From NCBI GenBank assembly GCA_002344965.1, contig DDUU01000024.1, forward strand, positions 1 to 51,871: a DNA stretch of 51,871 bases, in the 5' to 3' direction. The notes beneath the pieces are model-generated. The model was given only the letters and a program-made list of their open reading frames with translations, ran no database searches and was not told the DNA's origin. The DNA is from Candidatus Tepidiaquacellales bacterium UBA2330 (lineage in GTDB: Bacteria > Bacteroidota > Ignavibacteria > Tepidaquicellales > Tepidaquicellaceae). Of this stretch, positions 9,000 to 18,167 are shown piece by piece (positions within the stretch are counted from its first letter, which is position 1; the number at the start of each line of letters is the position of its first letter). The translations under genes and the position numbers were made by a program.

Positions 9000-9614
9000 A
9001 TGACAAGACGACAATTAAGAAATACAATTTTCATCATTACATTACTTTATTCTCTAGCGCTTATTACCGGCATAACTCTGTACTTTACCGATACAACGGA
9101 AAAGAAAATCAACTTTGCCATATTCAAGGATTTAATTCCATTTATGATCGCCATTCCGATTGCGTATTTGGGTTATTGTTTTCAGAGGAGGGCAAATTAT
9201 TTACTTGCATTGCGACCGCTTTGGTCAAATCTGATTATATCAGTAAATAAAGCAATTCAGTTTACACATGATACAGAAACAGGCAGAAAAGATTATGCCG
9301 ATACTCTGAATCTGCTCAGCGTATCAATTGATGAAGTCCGCGGGGTTTACAGTAATTTAAAAATTAAAAACGACGGAATAGGTTATTATCCTTTTGAATC
9401 ACTTAAGACAATTCATAAAATTATTTCCGAACTCGGATACGGAGCTGCTGATATTTCAAAAAGCACGGAAGCCCGGAAACAGATAAAGCATCACAGGAAA
9501 AATATCAGGCAGACTTTTCTCATGGAGTTTGACCGGCCGGAACCGACGATTTTTGACAGTCCGTATATTTCCGATAAGAAAAAACCTTTTCTGCGTAAGT
9601 CAGGTGATGAGTAA
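9000..9614 (+). CDS. Two-TM hypothetical protein preceding the STAND ATPase
   Basis: This 204-residue protein has two membrane helices near the N-terminus (about residues 9-30, 'IFIITLLYSLALITGITLYF', and 41-62, 'IPFMIAIPIAYLGYCF'). A soluble, mostly helical, basic domain follows, ending in a charged tail rich in Lys, Arg and His (residues ~155-204). The arrangement suggests a cytoplasmic domain held at the inner membrane. I do not recognise the family. It is 136 bases upstream of the DUF4062-STAND gene on the same strand, with no terminator between, so the two are probably co-transcribed and may be a membrane component and a sensor. That link is inference from position only. Confidence 0.65.
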   Translation: MTRRQLRNTIFIITLLYSLALITGITLYFTDTTEKKINFAIFKDLIPFMIAIPIAYLGYCFQRRANYLLALRPLWSNLIISVNKAIQFTHDTETGRKDYADTLNLLSVSIDEVRGVYSNLKIKNDGIGYYPFESLKTIHKIISELGYGAADISKSTEARKQIKHHRKNIRQTFLMEFDRPEPTIFDSPYISDKKKPFLRKSGDE

Positions 9615-9750
9615 ATTTTTTTTTTGAGATATATTTTTTAATCTGAATTAATTTTTGTAAATCAATAAATAATTTTTCAGCTTAATCTGTTAAATCTTAA
9701 TATCATAATCTGAATTTAGAATTAGAAATTTTTAAAAATTCTTTATAGTA

Positions 9751-12345
9751 TTGTCAAAAAGCGAAATAAAAATCAAAACTCCCGATCAGCGGTTAAGAGT
9801 GTTTGTAAGTTCCACTCTGAGAGAACTGGCTGACGAAAGGAAAGCCGCCCGCTCAGCAATAGAATCCATACATATGATTCCGGTAATGTTTGAGCTCGGA
9901 GCGAGACCGCACCCGCCGAAAGATCTTTATCAGGCGTATCTTGAGCAAAGTCATATCTTTATAGGAATTTACTGGCAGAGTTACGGATGGATTGCTGAGA
10001 ATGAAACTATATCAGGACTTGAGGATGAACTGCTTCTTTCCGATAAATTCCCGCGGCTGATATATGTAAAAGAACCGGCGCCTGACAGGGAGAAGAAACT
10101 TGATAAGATGCTGGACTATATACGCTCTCACGGTAATGTTTCCTATAAATCATTTACCACTACAGAAGAGCTGTTAAAGTATATTGAAATTGATCTTGCA
10201 ATACTTATCAGCGAAAGGTTTTTTTCATATTCCGAATCAAAACAAAAAAGCAGAAGTGCTATTTACAATAATTTTCCGGCTCATCTGCCTTTTCTGATCG
10301 GGAGAGAAAAGGAGATATCGGAGATTAGCGATCTCCTGCTCAGCGGAAATACACAGCTTGTTACAATAACAGGACCAGGAGGCATAGGAAAGACAAGACT
10401 TTCTCTTGCAGTCGGGAAATCTCTTGATTATTATTTTGAAGACGGGTTATACTTCGCTGATTTTTCAAGCATAAAAGATGAGAATATAATTTTAAGTGAA
10501 ATTGCAAAACTGTTCGGAATTTCAGCCGGCGTTTCGGCTGATCTGACTAAACAGATAATTGAATTTGTTTGCGATAAGAAAATTCTTCTTATAATAGATA
10601 ACTTTGAGCAGTTAACAAAATCAGCATCAAAGATCTCGGATTTGATAACTAAATGTCCCAATCTGAAAATACTGGTAACAAGCAGAAACCCCCTTGAGCT
10701 TTCAATGGAAACGGAATACAACATAGACGCATTATCGCTGCCTGATCAGAAACAGGATATAAGCGATATTGAAATGTCTCCTGCTGTAATACTGTTTGCA
10801 AACAGAGCAAGGTCAGCATTCAAAAAATTTGAACTGAATGAAGAAAACATCTTTATAGTTTCTGATATATGCCGGCTTCTCGGAGGAATACCTCTTGCGA
10901 TTGAACTTGCTGCGGCTAAAGTAAAAATGTTTTCTCTCAGCACAATAAAAAATAAGCTGACAGAGAAACTTGATCTTCTTTCCGGCGGAGTGAAGGATGC
11001 ACCTGCCAGACATAAGACTATGAAAGCGGCGATTGAATGGAGTTATGAACTTTTAAATGAAGATGAAAGAAAATTATTCAGAAGGTTATCAGTTTTTGAA
11101 AATGGTTTTGAATATGATGCTGTTGAAAATATCTGCTGCTATGATATTCAGGATCCTACCGGAACTATAGAATCGCTGATCACAAAAAACTTCTTCAGAA
11201 AGGAAAGTGAGACCAATGATATTTCACGTTTCAGCATGCTGCCGCTGCTTCATAAATATTCATCAGAGCAGCTTGATCATTCAGGCGAGACTGAAAATCT
11301 GAAGATTATTCTTGCTGACTATTATTTGGAAAGGATAAAAGAAAGCTGCGCAGGTTTTTACGGTGCGGTTCAGGCGAGAATAAACTCAGAATGGGAGATT
11401 GACATACAAAACGTAATGAATGCTCTCGATACTTTGCTTACTCAGAATCGTTTTAATGATCTCATAGAAATGATATATGCTCTGTGGCCGGTATTCTGGA
11501 TATTTGATCATGACAAAATTCTTGAAAAGAGAATTGATCTGAATCTTATACTTCAGCAGGACAAAGGACTTTCCGATGAACAGAAAGGAAAGCTCTGCTG
11601 GCTTGCCGGATCTGCCGCAATGGAAACCGGTGATTTCAAAACCGCATCGGAAAAATTCGGAACTGCAAATAAGTATTTTGCCGGAACAAATAATACAAGA
11701 GGAGTTGCATGGACAGATCTGATTTTAAACAGTTTAAAGAACAATTCCGGAAATGAAAAAAGTGATGAAGAAATAATAAAAGGTTATAATACTTCAGCGG
11801 AAATGTTCGGCAAATGCGGAGATACCTGGGGAGAAAGCGTGGCATTACAATACCTGGCGGCTTTCGAAATGTCACGGGGAAATTTTTTGAAAGCTATTGA
11901 GTCTTATGATTCCTGTATATCGCTTGTTGTATCTAAAATAGGAAACAAATCAATTGAAGGTTACTTATTTTCTATGAAAGCATTTGCATTAATAGAAACG
12001 GATGAGTTTGACAAATCAGTAACTTATCTGAAACAAACCGCTGATATTTTTAAATCAGGTATACTCGATGAAGGGACTGCATACTTTCTGCAGATAATTA
12101 CTTATTATTTTTTCAGGATAAACGATACTCCCAAAGCCATGTTTTTTGCAGGTCTTTGTAAAAATATTTTTTCCAAATACAATTTCGCGCCATGGCATAT
12201 GCTTGCAAAACTGTTTAGTTATAATGATGAAAAAGTAAAAAGTATAACTGATGAGGAGTTTATATCAGAATACAGGAAAGGGATGAAAACGAATATTTTC
12301 AAAGCGCCTGAGCTTGCATATAAGATGATTAACAACTTTCAGTAA
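9751..12345 (+). CDS. DUF4062-STAND (NB-ARC-like) ATPase with helical repeats
   Basis: This 864-residue cytoplasmic protein uses a TTG start: the frame opens there, immediately before the conserved 'RVFVSSTLRELADERKAARS' motif. Residues ~15-150 are a DUF4062 domain, an N-terminal module often attached to STAND ATPases. Residues ~185-480 are the nucleotide-binding core: 'FLIGREKEI', Walker A GPGGIGKT (208-215), Walker B 'KKILLIIDNFEQL', sensor 'LVTSRNP' and the GIPLAIELAA motif, followed by a winged-helix-like 'LNEDERKLFRRLSVF'. The rest (~560-864) is TPR-like helical repeats. STAND proteins are ligand-triggered oligomerising switches in regulation, cell death and phage defence. Here DUF4062 would be the effector or signalling end and the TPR-like region the sensor. 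That it acts in defence is inference. Confidence 0.85.
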   Translation: MSKSEIKIKTPDQRLRVFVSSTLRELADERKAARSAIESIHMIPVMFELGARPHPPKDLYQAYLEQSHIFIGIYWQSYGWIAENETISGLEDELLLSDKFPRLIYVKEPAPDREKKLDKMLDYIRSHGNVSYKSFTTTEELLKYIEIDLAILISERFFSYSESKQKSRSAIYNNFPAHLPFLIGREKEISEISDLLLSGNTQLVTITGPGGIGKTRLSLAVGKSLDYYFEDGLYFADFSSIKDENIILSEIAKLFGISAGVSADLTKQIIEFVCDKKILLIIDNFEQLTKSASKISDLITKCPNLKILVTSRNPLELSMETEYNIDALSLPDQKQDISDIEMSPAVILFANRARSAFKKFELNEENIFIVSDICRLLGGIPLAIELAAAKVKMFSLSTIKNKLTEKLDLLSGGVKDAPARHKTMKAAIEWSYELLNEDERKLFRRLSVFENGFEYDAVENICCYDIQDPTGTIESLITKNFFRKESETNDISRFSMLPLLHKYSSEQLDHSGETENLKIILADYYLERIKESCAGFYGAVQARINSEWEIDIQNVMNALDTLLTQNRFNDLIEMIYALWPVFWIFDHDKILEKRIDLNLILQQDKGLSDEQKGKLCWLAGSAAMETGDFKTASEKFGTANKYFAGTNNTRGVAWTDLILNSLKNNSGNEKSDEEIIKGYNTSAEMFGKCGDTWGESVALQYLAAFEMSRGNFLKAIESYDSCISLVVSKIGNKSIEGYLFSMKAFALIETDEFDKSVTYLKQTADIFKSGILDEGTAYFLQIITYYFFRINDTPKAMFFAGLCKNIFSKYNFAPWHMLAKLFSYNDEKVKSITDEEFISEYRKGMKTNIFKAPELAYKMINNFQ

Positions 12346-12641
12346 TTACAAAATTATTATCATTAATAAAATTTTCAGACAGCATTACAGCCAATATTCA
12401 TCAGCCTTTTAACATTGTTATAAATCTTAAAACAAATTAACAGATTTAATTTTTAATAAAAAATAAAATTCGGACTGCTTTTTTTTCCGCCGGCAAATTC
12501 TATTTTTAATTTATACAGTTTCCCGGATTATCCGTGTAACTCATAATTTTTTGACTTCCATATTGATTACCCTGCGCAAATACTGTTTATTCTCTTTATT
12601 AAAATTCATATTTTGAACGCATTATTCATTATTTCAGATTA

Positions 12642-13880
12642 ATGACAATTAATAAAAGCATTACTGAAGAGGCAGCTGATTTTATTTTTGAACTTTTCAA
12701 AAACAAACTGCAAAGCGTATATGTGTATCATAATTTAACACATACGGAAGAAGTAGTCGATGCCGTAAAAAAAATCAGCGGTAAGCTGAACCTGAACGAC
12801 GAAGATCTTGAGATTGTAACGCTCGCTGCCTGGTTTCATGACGCGGGATTTACCGAAAGGTGTGATAATCATGAGGATGCAAGCATTGAAATAGCAAAAA
12901 AATTTTTGTCTGAAAGAAATTATAATTCGGAAAATTTATTACTTGTATGCGGATGTATAAACGCTACAAGATACCCACAGTATCCAACTAACATTCTTGA
13001 AGAAATAATCTGCGACGCTGATCTTTTTCATCTCGGAGGTAAAAATTATAATCTGAAATCCGATCTGCTGCGAGTAGAATGGGAAAAGAATTCAGGCAGA
13101 ACATATACAGATACAGAATGGCTGAAGATTAACATTGATTTTCTTACTTCTCATAAATATTTCACGAGGTATGCAAAGAAAACTCTTGATGAATCAAAAA
13201 CAGAAATCCTTGTCAAGCTCCAGAAAAAGTACAGAAAAAAAATTGAGGAAGAGCTTGACAAAAAAAGCAAAGAGCTGAAAATTGAAGTTGAAAAACAGAA
13301 ACTTGATTCAGAAAAGGAAGCAAACTTAAAAGCTGACAGAGGCATTGAGACAATGTTCAGAAATGTAATCAGGACTCATGTGGAATTCAGCGCAATGGCT
13401 GACGGCAAAGCAAACATTATGATCAGCGTCAACACTCTTATCATAGGCGCGTTAATAACTTTTCTTTTAAGAAAACTTGACACCAATCCGCAGCTTATAA
13501 TTCCGACATTCATGCTGATGCTTGTAAGTCTGGTCTGCATTATTTTCGGAGTGCTTGTTACTCGTCCAAACATTACTTCAGGTTTATTTACAAAGGAAGA
13601 CATTAAGAATAAAAGAACCAATCTACTATTCTTCGGTAATTTTTTTAATATGGATTTAAAGGACTTTCAGTGGGGCATGACTGAAATGATGAATGACAGG
13701 GAGTTTCTATACGGAAGCATGGTAAAGGATTTTTATTTTTTAGGGCAGGTGCTCGGCAGGAAATACAAATATCTCAGAATATGCTATACAATTTTTATGT
13801 ACGGTCTTATAATCTCAGTAGTAGCTTATGCAGTTGCCTTTATGTCAATGCCGATAGAGCCGATAGATTTTTTTGAATAA
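12642..13880 (+). CDS. HD-domain / PycTM (Pycsar-effector-like) membrane protein
   Basis: This 412-residue protein has three parts. Residues 20-160 form an HD phosphohydrolase domain (H30, H34, the H66-D67 doublet in 'AAWFHDAGF', H77 and a later 'DADLFH'). Residues ~185-235 form a charged coiled coil. Residues ~240-412 form the PycTM-type domain beginning 'MFRNVIRTHVEFSAMADGKA' with about three membrane helices ('IMISVNTLIIGALITFLL', 'FMLMLVSLVCIIFGVLV', 'FMYGLIISVVAYAVAFM'). PycTM is the transmembrane effector module of Pycsar cyclic-pyrimidine defence systems. Solitary HD-PycTM proteins are also widely conserved in Bacteroidota, where a housekeeping role is possible. It runs into a SixA phosphatase gene on the same strand with overlap or near overlap. 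A class III cyclase lies just beyond, on the other strand. Confidence 0.85.
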   Translation: MTINKSITEEAADFIFELFKNKLQSVYVYHNLTHTEEVVDAVKKISGKLNLNDEDLEIVTLAAWFHDAGFTERCDNHEDASIEIAKKFLSERNYNSENLLLVCGCINATRYPQYPTNILEEIICDADLFHLGGKNYNLKSDLLRVEWEKNSGRTYTDTEWLKINIDFLTSHKYFTRYAKKTLDESKTEILVKLQKKYRKKIEEELDKKSKELKIEVEKQKLDSEKEANLKADRGIETMFRNVIRTHVEFSAMADGKANIMISVNTLIIGALITFLLRKLDTNPQLIIPTFMLMLVSLVCIIFGVLVTRPNITSGLFTKEDIKNKRTNLLFFGNFFNMDLKDFQWGMTEMMNDREFLYGSMVKDFYFLGQVLGRKYKYLRICYTIFMYGLIISVVAYAVAFMSMPIEPIDFFE

Positions 13881-13894
13881 TTAAATTTCAGTTT

Positions 13895-14398
13895 ATCAAA
13901 GAGCTTTTCTTAATCAGGCATGCTAAATCAAGCTGGGATTATCCGGAACTGGACGATCATGACAGACCATTAAACAAAAGAGGGAAATCCGACGCTCCGC
14001 TCATGGCTGAAGTTTTAAAAGAAAGAAATATTTATCCTGACCTGATTCTTTCCAGCACTGCAGTCCGCGCGATTAAGTTTGCAAAGATTATAGCAAAAAA
14101 ACTGGATTATGATAAAAATAAAATTTTCAGTTCCCGTGATTTTTATTTAGCTTCGGTAAGTGAGATAATAAATGAATTTCAGTCTCTTGACAACAGATAC
14201 AATTCAGTTTTTTTTGTGGGACATAATCCGGAGATCACATTGCTTGCAAATTTTCTCTCCGCTAAAGATTTAGATAATATACCTACTTCCGGAATTTTTG
14301 CTGTAAAGTTTGACATAAATTATTGGGATGAACTTGATAAGGATAAAGGGAAGTTTAATTTTTTTATTTATCCTAAAATGTTTTACGATAAATACTGA
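13895..14398 (+). CDS. sixA: SixA-type phosphohistidine phosphatase, non-ATG start
   Basis: This histidine-phosphatase-superfamily enzyme of ~167 residues carries the catalytic 'LFLIRHAKSSW' at the very N-terminus, then 'DRPLNKRGKSDAP', 'DLILSSTAVRA' and the second catalytic His in 'VFFVGHNPEI'. SixA removes phosphate from phosphohistidine on HPt domains and PTS proteins in the cytoplasm. The first in-frame ATG (14003) lies after the catalytic RHG-type motif, so a start there would give a dead protein. Between the upstream in-frame stop (13874) and RHAK there is no ATG, GTG, TTG or CTG. The candidates are ATC at 13895, which matches the usual family Met position, or ATT at 13880, overlapping the stop of the HD-PycTM gene. 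Translational coupling is plausible. A sequencing error is the main alternative. Confidence 0.75.
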   Translation: MKELFLIRHAKSSWDYPELDDHDRPLNKRGKSDAPLMAEVLKERNIYPDLILSSTAVRAIKFAKIIAKKLDYDKNKIFSSRDFYLASVSEIINEFQSLDNRYNSVFFVGHNPEITLLANFLSAKDLDNIPTSGIFAVKFDINYWDELDKDKGKFNFFIYPKMFYDKY

Positions 14399-14434
14399 CA
14401 GAAAAATCCATTCACAAAAATCATTTTAAATATA

Positions 14435-15490
14435 TTAATCAGCAGGCTCAATACTGTATATAGTTATATCCTGCTCCTTTCCTCTTAGTCTGAATTTTCC
14501 CATGCTCACTTTTTTATATCTGCCGTTCAGTTTCAGTTTGTTCATCACATCATCTGAGACTAAAAGTCCTTTGCCCAGAGTTTTACTCTGCGCCTGGATC
14601 CTAGAAGCTGTATTAAGGACATCACCGTGAAAGACTATTTCCTTTTTTGAATCACCGATCTCACCGGTTACTACTTCTCCGTAATGAAGTCCGGCTTTGA
14701 ATTCAGGAACAACTCCGAAAGTGCTCAGATAACTCTCTGAAAGATGCTCAATACATTTACGCATTTCAAAAAAACAATTGAGACAGTTTAAATTTTCGAA
14801 TCCTCTGTCATTAATCCAGCTGATTATTACTTCATCTCCTACATACTGATAAACATCAGCTTTGTTTGATACTATAACTTCATCAATATCAAAAAAATAT
14901 TTATTTATAAATTTGTGATATTCCACCGGACCTAACTTTTCAGCAATGGCAGTGGATGAAGTAAGATCAATAAACATAAACATTCTTTTTTCAAGCCGCG
15001 GCTTATGATATTTTCCGGATACATAATTCAGAAGAACTTTTCTGCCGAGCAGTATATTTATCTGCCGGAAAAAATTCACAAGAAAGCTGAATGAAATTGC
15101 AAATATAAATATATTTTTAAAATCCCCTCTTAATATAAAATGTCTGAAGTCACTGCTCATAAGTGTATCTGTCAGAGAAGCGTTATTTAAACTGCTTTCA
15201 TGCACTACCCAGACTACAATAACTGAAAATGAAATTATAAAAATATAAAAACCCGTCCGTATCAGCAGGGCAGTTATAAATTTCAGCTTATTAAAATTAT
15301 TCTGAAAAACATAAATCTCAAAAACTGAACTTACAAAAGAGATCATGAATCCTATTATAGCGCCTTTTAATATTGTTACAGGTTCAGAATTGAATGCGAG
15401 TGCGGTAAACAGAGGACCTACAATAAGTCCCGGGAGAGATAAATAAATTACTGTGCGAAATTTTTCTTTCCTTCTGACTGATGAATTCAT
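14435..15490 (-). CDS. Membrane class III nucleotidyl cyclase
   Basis: This 351-residue protein has four predicted membrane helices (about residues 12-33, 41-62, 71-97 and 125-142) followed by a cytoplasmic class III cyclase domain (~165-345). The two metal-binding aspartates are D175 in 'MFIDLTSST' and D219 in 'QYVGDEVI'. The transition-state pair N293/R297 is in 'GDVLNTASR'. The residue aligned to the purine-selecting Lys is Q215, and the partner Asp/Thr position appears to be Val286, so the base specificity cannot be taken as adenine from sequence alone. It is the last gene of a probable minus-strand operon (lipoprotein, kinase-like/barrel protein, cyclase; 59 bases from its neighbour) and converges on the HD-PycTM/SixA pair. 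Annotation as 'adenylate/guanylate cyclase' would be conventional. Confidence 0.85.
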   Translation of the reverse strand: MNSSVRRKEKFRTVIYLSLPGLIVGPLFTALAFNSEPVTILKGAIIGFMISFVSSVFEIYVFQNNFNKLKFITALLIRTGFYIFIISFSVIVVWVVHESSLNNASLTDTLMSSDFRHFILRGDFKNIFIFAISFSFLVNFFRQINILLGRKVLLNYVSGKYHKPRLEKRMFMFIDLTSSTAIAEKLGPVEYHKFINKYFFDIDEVIVSNKADVYQYVGDEVIISWINDRGFENLNCLNCFFEMRKCIEHLSESYLSTFGVVPEFKAGLHYGEVVTGEIGDSKKEIVFHGDVLNTASRIQAQSKTLGKGLLVSDDVMNKLKLNGRYKKVSMGKFRLRGKEQDITIYSIEPAD

Positions 15491-15549
15491 TTTTAACGAA
15501 ACGAATTTACAAAATGAAATTACAAAAAGTTAATTAGCTCAATAGTGAT

Positions 15550-18090
15550 TCAGAGTATAAATGCAGAGCCAATATAAAATTTTATATCTTCATCTGATTT
15601 TGCAACTGTTAAGCCAAAGTTCAGCATTCTGTTAATATATGACATCCACAGAGTGCCGCCGTATGAGTTATGCCATTTTCTTGAATCCTCACCTTTAAGA
15701 AAAACTCTTCCCGTTCCGCCGAAAACAGATATTCCGAAAATGCTCGGAACGAGTATATTTACCGGAAGCAGTCTTAACCTGATTTCCGCCTGAGTCAGCA
15801 TTAATCCGTCGCCTGCAAATCTTTCTCTTGAATATCCCTGAAGTGAATTTTCACCGCCCAGGAAAAGCGATTCGCTGAAAGGATATTCTCCCCAGATCTT
15901 TCCGGCTGCTGCCTGAATTACAAAAGTAGCTCCCATTAAAGTATCAGTTGAAATATAACCTCTGAAATCAAAACCTGCTTTTCCGAATGAAGATACTCCG
16001 GATAATTCAGGATTGTATAAACCTCCGGTTCTGAACAGAATACCGTTTAATGTTTCAACCGGACTGTTACGTGAATCATATTTTAAACCAAGTATTAAGC
16101 CTCTTGTATTAAGTTTACCTTCACCGTATAGATCAGGAGTCTGACCTGCAAGTGTATTCGGATTTTCCTTTACATCCGTAAAATGCATATAAAGAGCAGA
16201 TTCGAGAAAAGTTTTTTTATTCAGAGAGTATTCAAGTCCGATATTGATCCCGAAAAAGTTTTCATTAACATCATAGTAACCGACTTTATCAAGTTCTTTA
16301 TTGAATTCTGATTCATTACCCTGACCGTAATATCTTGTTACATTTAATGCTGTGCTTTTAATTTTAAAAAAAGCATGCTGATTTCTGATAAGGTTATAAA
16401 AATCTCCGTTAAAATCAAAATTAAATTTACTGAACTTAAAAGAATAACCCGTCACCAGAGACATTCTGTAAGCGTATGGCTTTAATCCGTAATCATATTT
16501 ATACAGTACAGGTCCTCCTCCGAGTATTAATCCGTCATCGGAATTCAATACAAATACCGGTTCAAATCTCCAGTCATTACTGCGGTCTTCCGTTGCAGGT
16601 TCATACCTTTCCTTTTCATTATTTACAGATCTGATGTCATCGAGAACTTTAACATTTGAATAATTACTTTTACGAAAATTCAGATCGCCTTTTGACTTAA
16701 TCACATTCAGCTCTATATCGGAATTAAAACTTCCGTCTTCTCTGATCTCATCATTGCCTGCGTTAAGATATAATCTGATTTCTTTTGTATCTTTTGAATC
16801 AAAAGTTCTGTCAAAAAAAGGAATTTCTTTTTTCTCTCCTGACTCTTTATCTTTTTCATAGATCTTTAGCCCGAGAATTTCTTCACCCTTGTATCGGACT
16901 TCTACAAATTCATCTTTATCACTTCCGTAAACGTCAGCAACTTCATTTATCAATTCATAATATTCATCAGAAGCTGATTTCAATTTGTCACGTCTGGACT
17001 TAATTAATCTTTCCAGATGTCTGCCTTCAAGACTGTACCATTCGGCAGGGATCCTTTTCACTGCGGAAGTTATCAGCGAATCAGTCAGGGTATTTTGAAT
17101 ATACAGCACTAATGAATCATAGACTTTTTTAGGGACAGGCGGAAGAAATTTTCTGTCAACATATCTTCCGTTAAAAGTCAGATCATAAATCTTCGGATAA
17201 TCTTCTCCGTATCCTTCTATCTGCGTAATCGACCTGCCGACTATTGACGGTATAAGTCCGTCATAAAGACTAAACGCCTGATCTCTGTCTCTCGGGATCG
17301 GTTTATAAATTGTCTTTCCTTTATCCTTGTAACCTGCCCATTTCCACTGATCCGAATGTCTGTCCCAGTCCCCTATCATGATATCAATAAGTCTTGCTTT
17401 CAGAAACTCGGAGTGATCTACCTGATGATCATTATTTTTCTCAAGCTTTTTATATAACTTAAAAGTGTTCTCAATCTTATCCGAATTTCCGAAACCTTTT
17501 TCGCCATCTTCACCTTCATCAGGATTTACTTCCATTGTTCCAAGCAGTCCTCCGAATTCTCTTCTAAATTCACCAAGTTTTTTGTCATTCGGCAATACTA
17601 CTACGATCGGCTCAGCATTAAGTATTCCAACAGCATTCAGTAACGGAGCTACAATCACTGCGGAAAACGGATGCGAAGTGCTTATCTGATCTTTGACAAG
17701 ATCTGCAAATACGGTATTCTGCAGATCTTTGGGAAGGATCTTGCTCGGGTCTTTATTCATCGATCTGAACTTGTATTCAACACCGTCATTGCCTTTGAGC
17801 CGGAGAGATTTTGTCTGCAGTCCGCCGCCTTTTTTTATTGGAGTAAGTCCGCCTCCGAATTTTTCCATATCAATCACATCAGCGTAAAAAGGAGTAGTCC
17901 AGAGATCACGCCAGTGTTTACCTAGAAAGAATTCCGTCAGACCTGTTCTGTCATATTCACTTCCTGCAGTAATTTTTTTCTTACCTGAAAATACTTTCAA
18001 TGAATCTGCCTGTGAAACAGCATTATCAGCTTTAATAGTTATAATTAAAATTATAGTAAAAAAAACTTTTTTAATTTCAATATTATTCAT
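15550..18090 (-). CDS. Kinase-like domain fused to a BamA/TamA-type outer membrane barrel
   Basis: This 846-residue exported protein has a signal peptide (to about residue 27). Residues ~85-400 show features of a PI3K/HipA/Fam20-like kinase fold: a candidate ATP-anchoring Lys in 'GVEYKFRSMNKDP' (K107), a catalytic-loop-like 'MIGDWDRHSDQW' (D243, R244, H245), and a metal-binding-like 'PIPRDRDQAFSLYDG' (D268/D270). A short Asp/Asn-rich linker follows ('FNSDIELNVIKSKGDLNF'). Residues ~490-846 are a Bac_surface_Ag/BamA-like barrel with 'FLGGENSLQGYSRERFAGD' and a C-terminus ending in Phe-Ile-Leu. The N-terminal domain would face the periplasm or the surface. It lies 77 bases downstream of an SdiA-regulated-like lipoprotein gene and 59 upstream of the cyclase. 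The barrel call is firm; kinase activity is untested inference. Confidence 0.75.
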   Translation of the reverse strand: MNNIEIKKVFFTIILIITIKADNAVSQADSLKVFSGKKKITAGSEYDRTGLTEFFLGKHWRDLWTTPFYADVIDMEKFGGGLTPIKKGGGLQTKSLRLKGNDGVEYKFRSMNKDPSKILPKDLQNTVFADLVKDQISTSHPFSAVIVAPLLNAVGILNAEPIVVVLPNDKKLGEFRREFGGLLGTMEVNPDEGEDGEKGFGNSDKIENTFKLYKKLEKNNDHQVDHSEFLKARLIDIMIGDWDRHSDQWKWAGYKDKGKTIYKPIPRDRDQAFSLYDGLIPSIVGRSITQIEGYGEDYPKIYDLTFNGRYVDRKFLPPVPKKVYDSLVLYIQNTLTDSLITSAVKRIPAEWYSLEGRHLERLIKSRRDKLKSASDEYYELINEVADVYGSDKDEFVEVRYKGEEILGLKIYEKDKESGEKKEIPFFDRTFDSKDTKEIRLYLNAGNDEIREDGSFNSDIELNVIKSKGDLNFRKSNYSNVKVLDDIRSVNNEKERYEPATEDRSNDWRFEPVFVLNSDDGLILGGGPVLYKYDYGLKPYAYRMSLVTGYSFKFSKFNFDFNGDFYNLIRNQHAFFKIKSTALNVTRYYGQGNESEFNKELDKVGYYDVNENFFGINIGLEYSLNKKTFLESALYMHFTDVKENPNTLAGQTPDLYGEGKLNTRGLILGLKYDSRNSPVETLNGILFRTGGLYNPELSGVSSFGKAGFDFRGYISTDTLMGATFVIQAAAGKIWGEYPFSESLFLGGENSLQGYSRERFAGDGLMLTQAEIRLRLLPVNILVPSIFGISVFGGTGRVFLKGEDSRKWHNSYGGTLWMSYINRMLNFGLTVAKSDEDIKFYIGSAFIL

Positions 18091-18167
18091 TAAGCTGTTA
18101 AAATTAAAAATAACTTTTATTGTATAAGTAAATAATTTCTTAGATAAAATCGGTTTAAAATTTTAAA

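Noticed and set aside
12642..15490. A canonical two-gene Pycsar defence operon (cyclase plus PycTM effector)
   Set aside because: The cyclase is on the opposite strand in a different apparent operon, has four membrane helices, and HD-PycTM proteins occur widely without a cyclase; kept only as a hypothesis.
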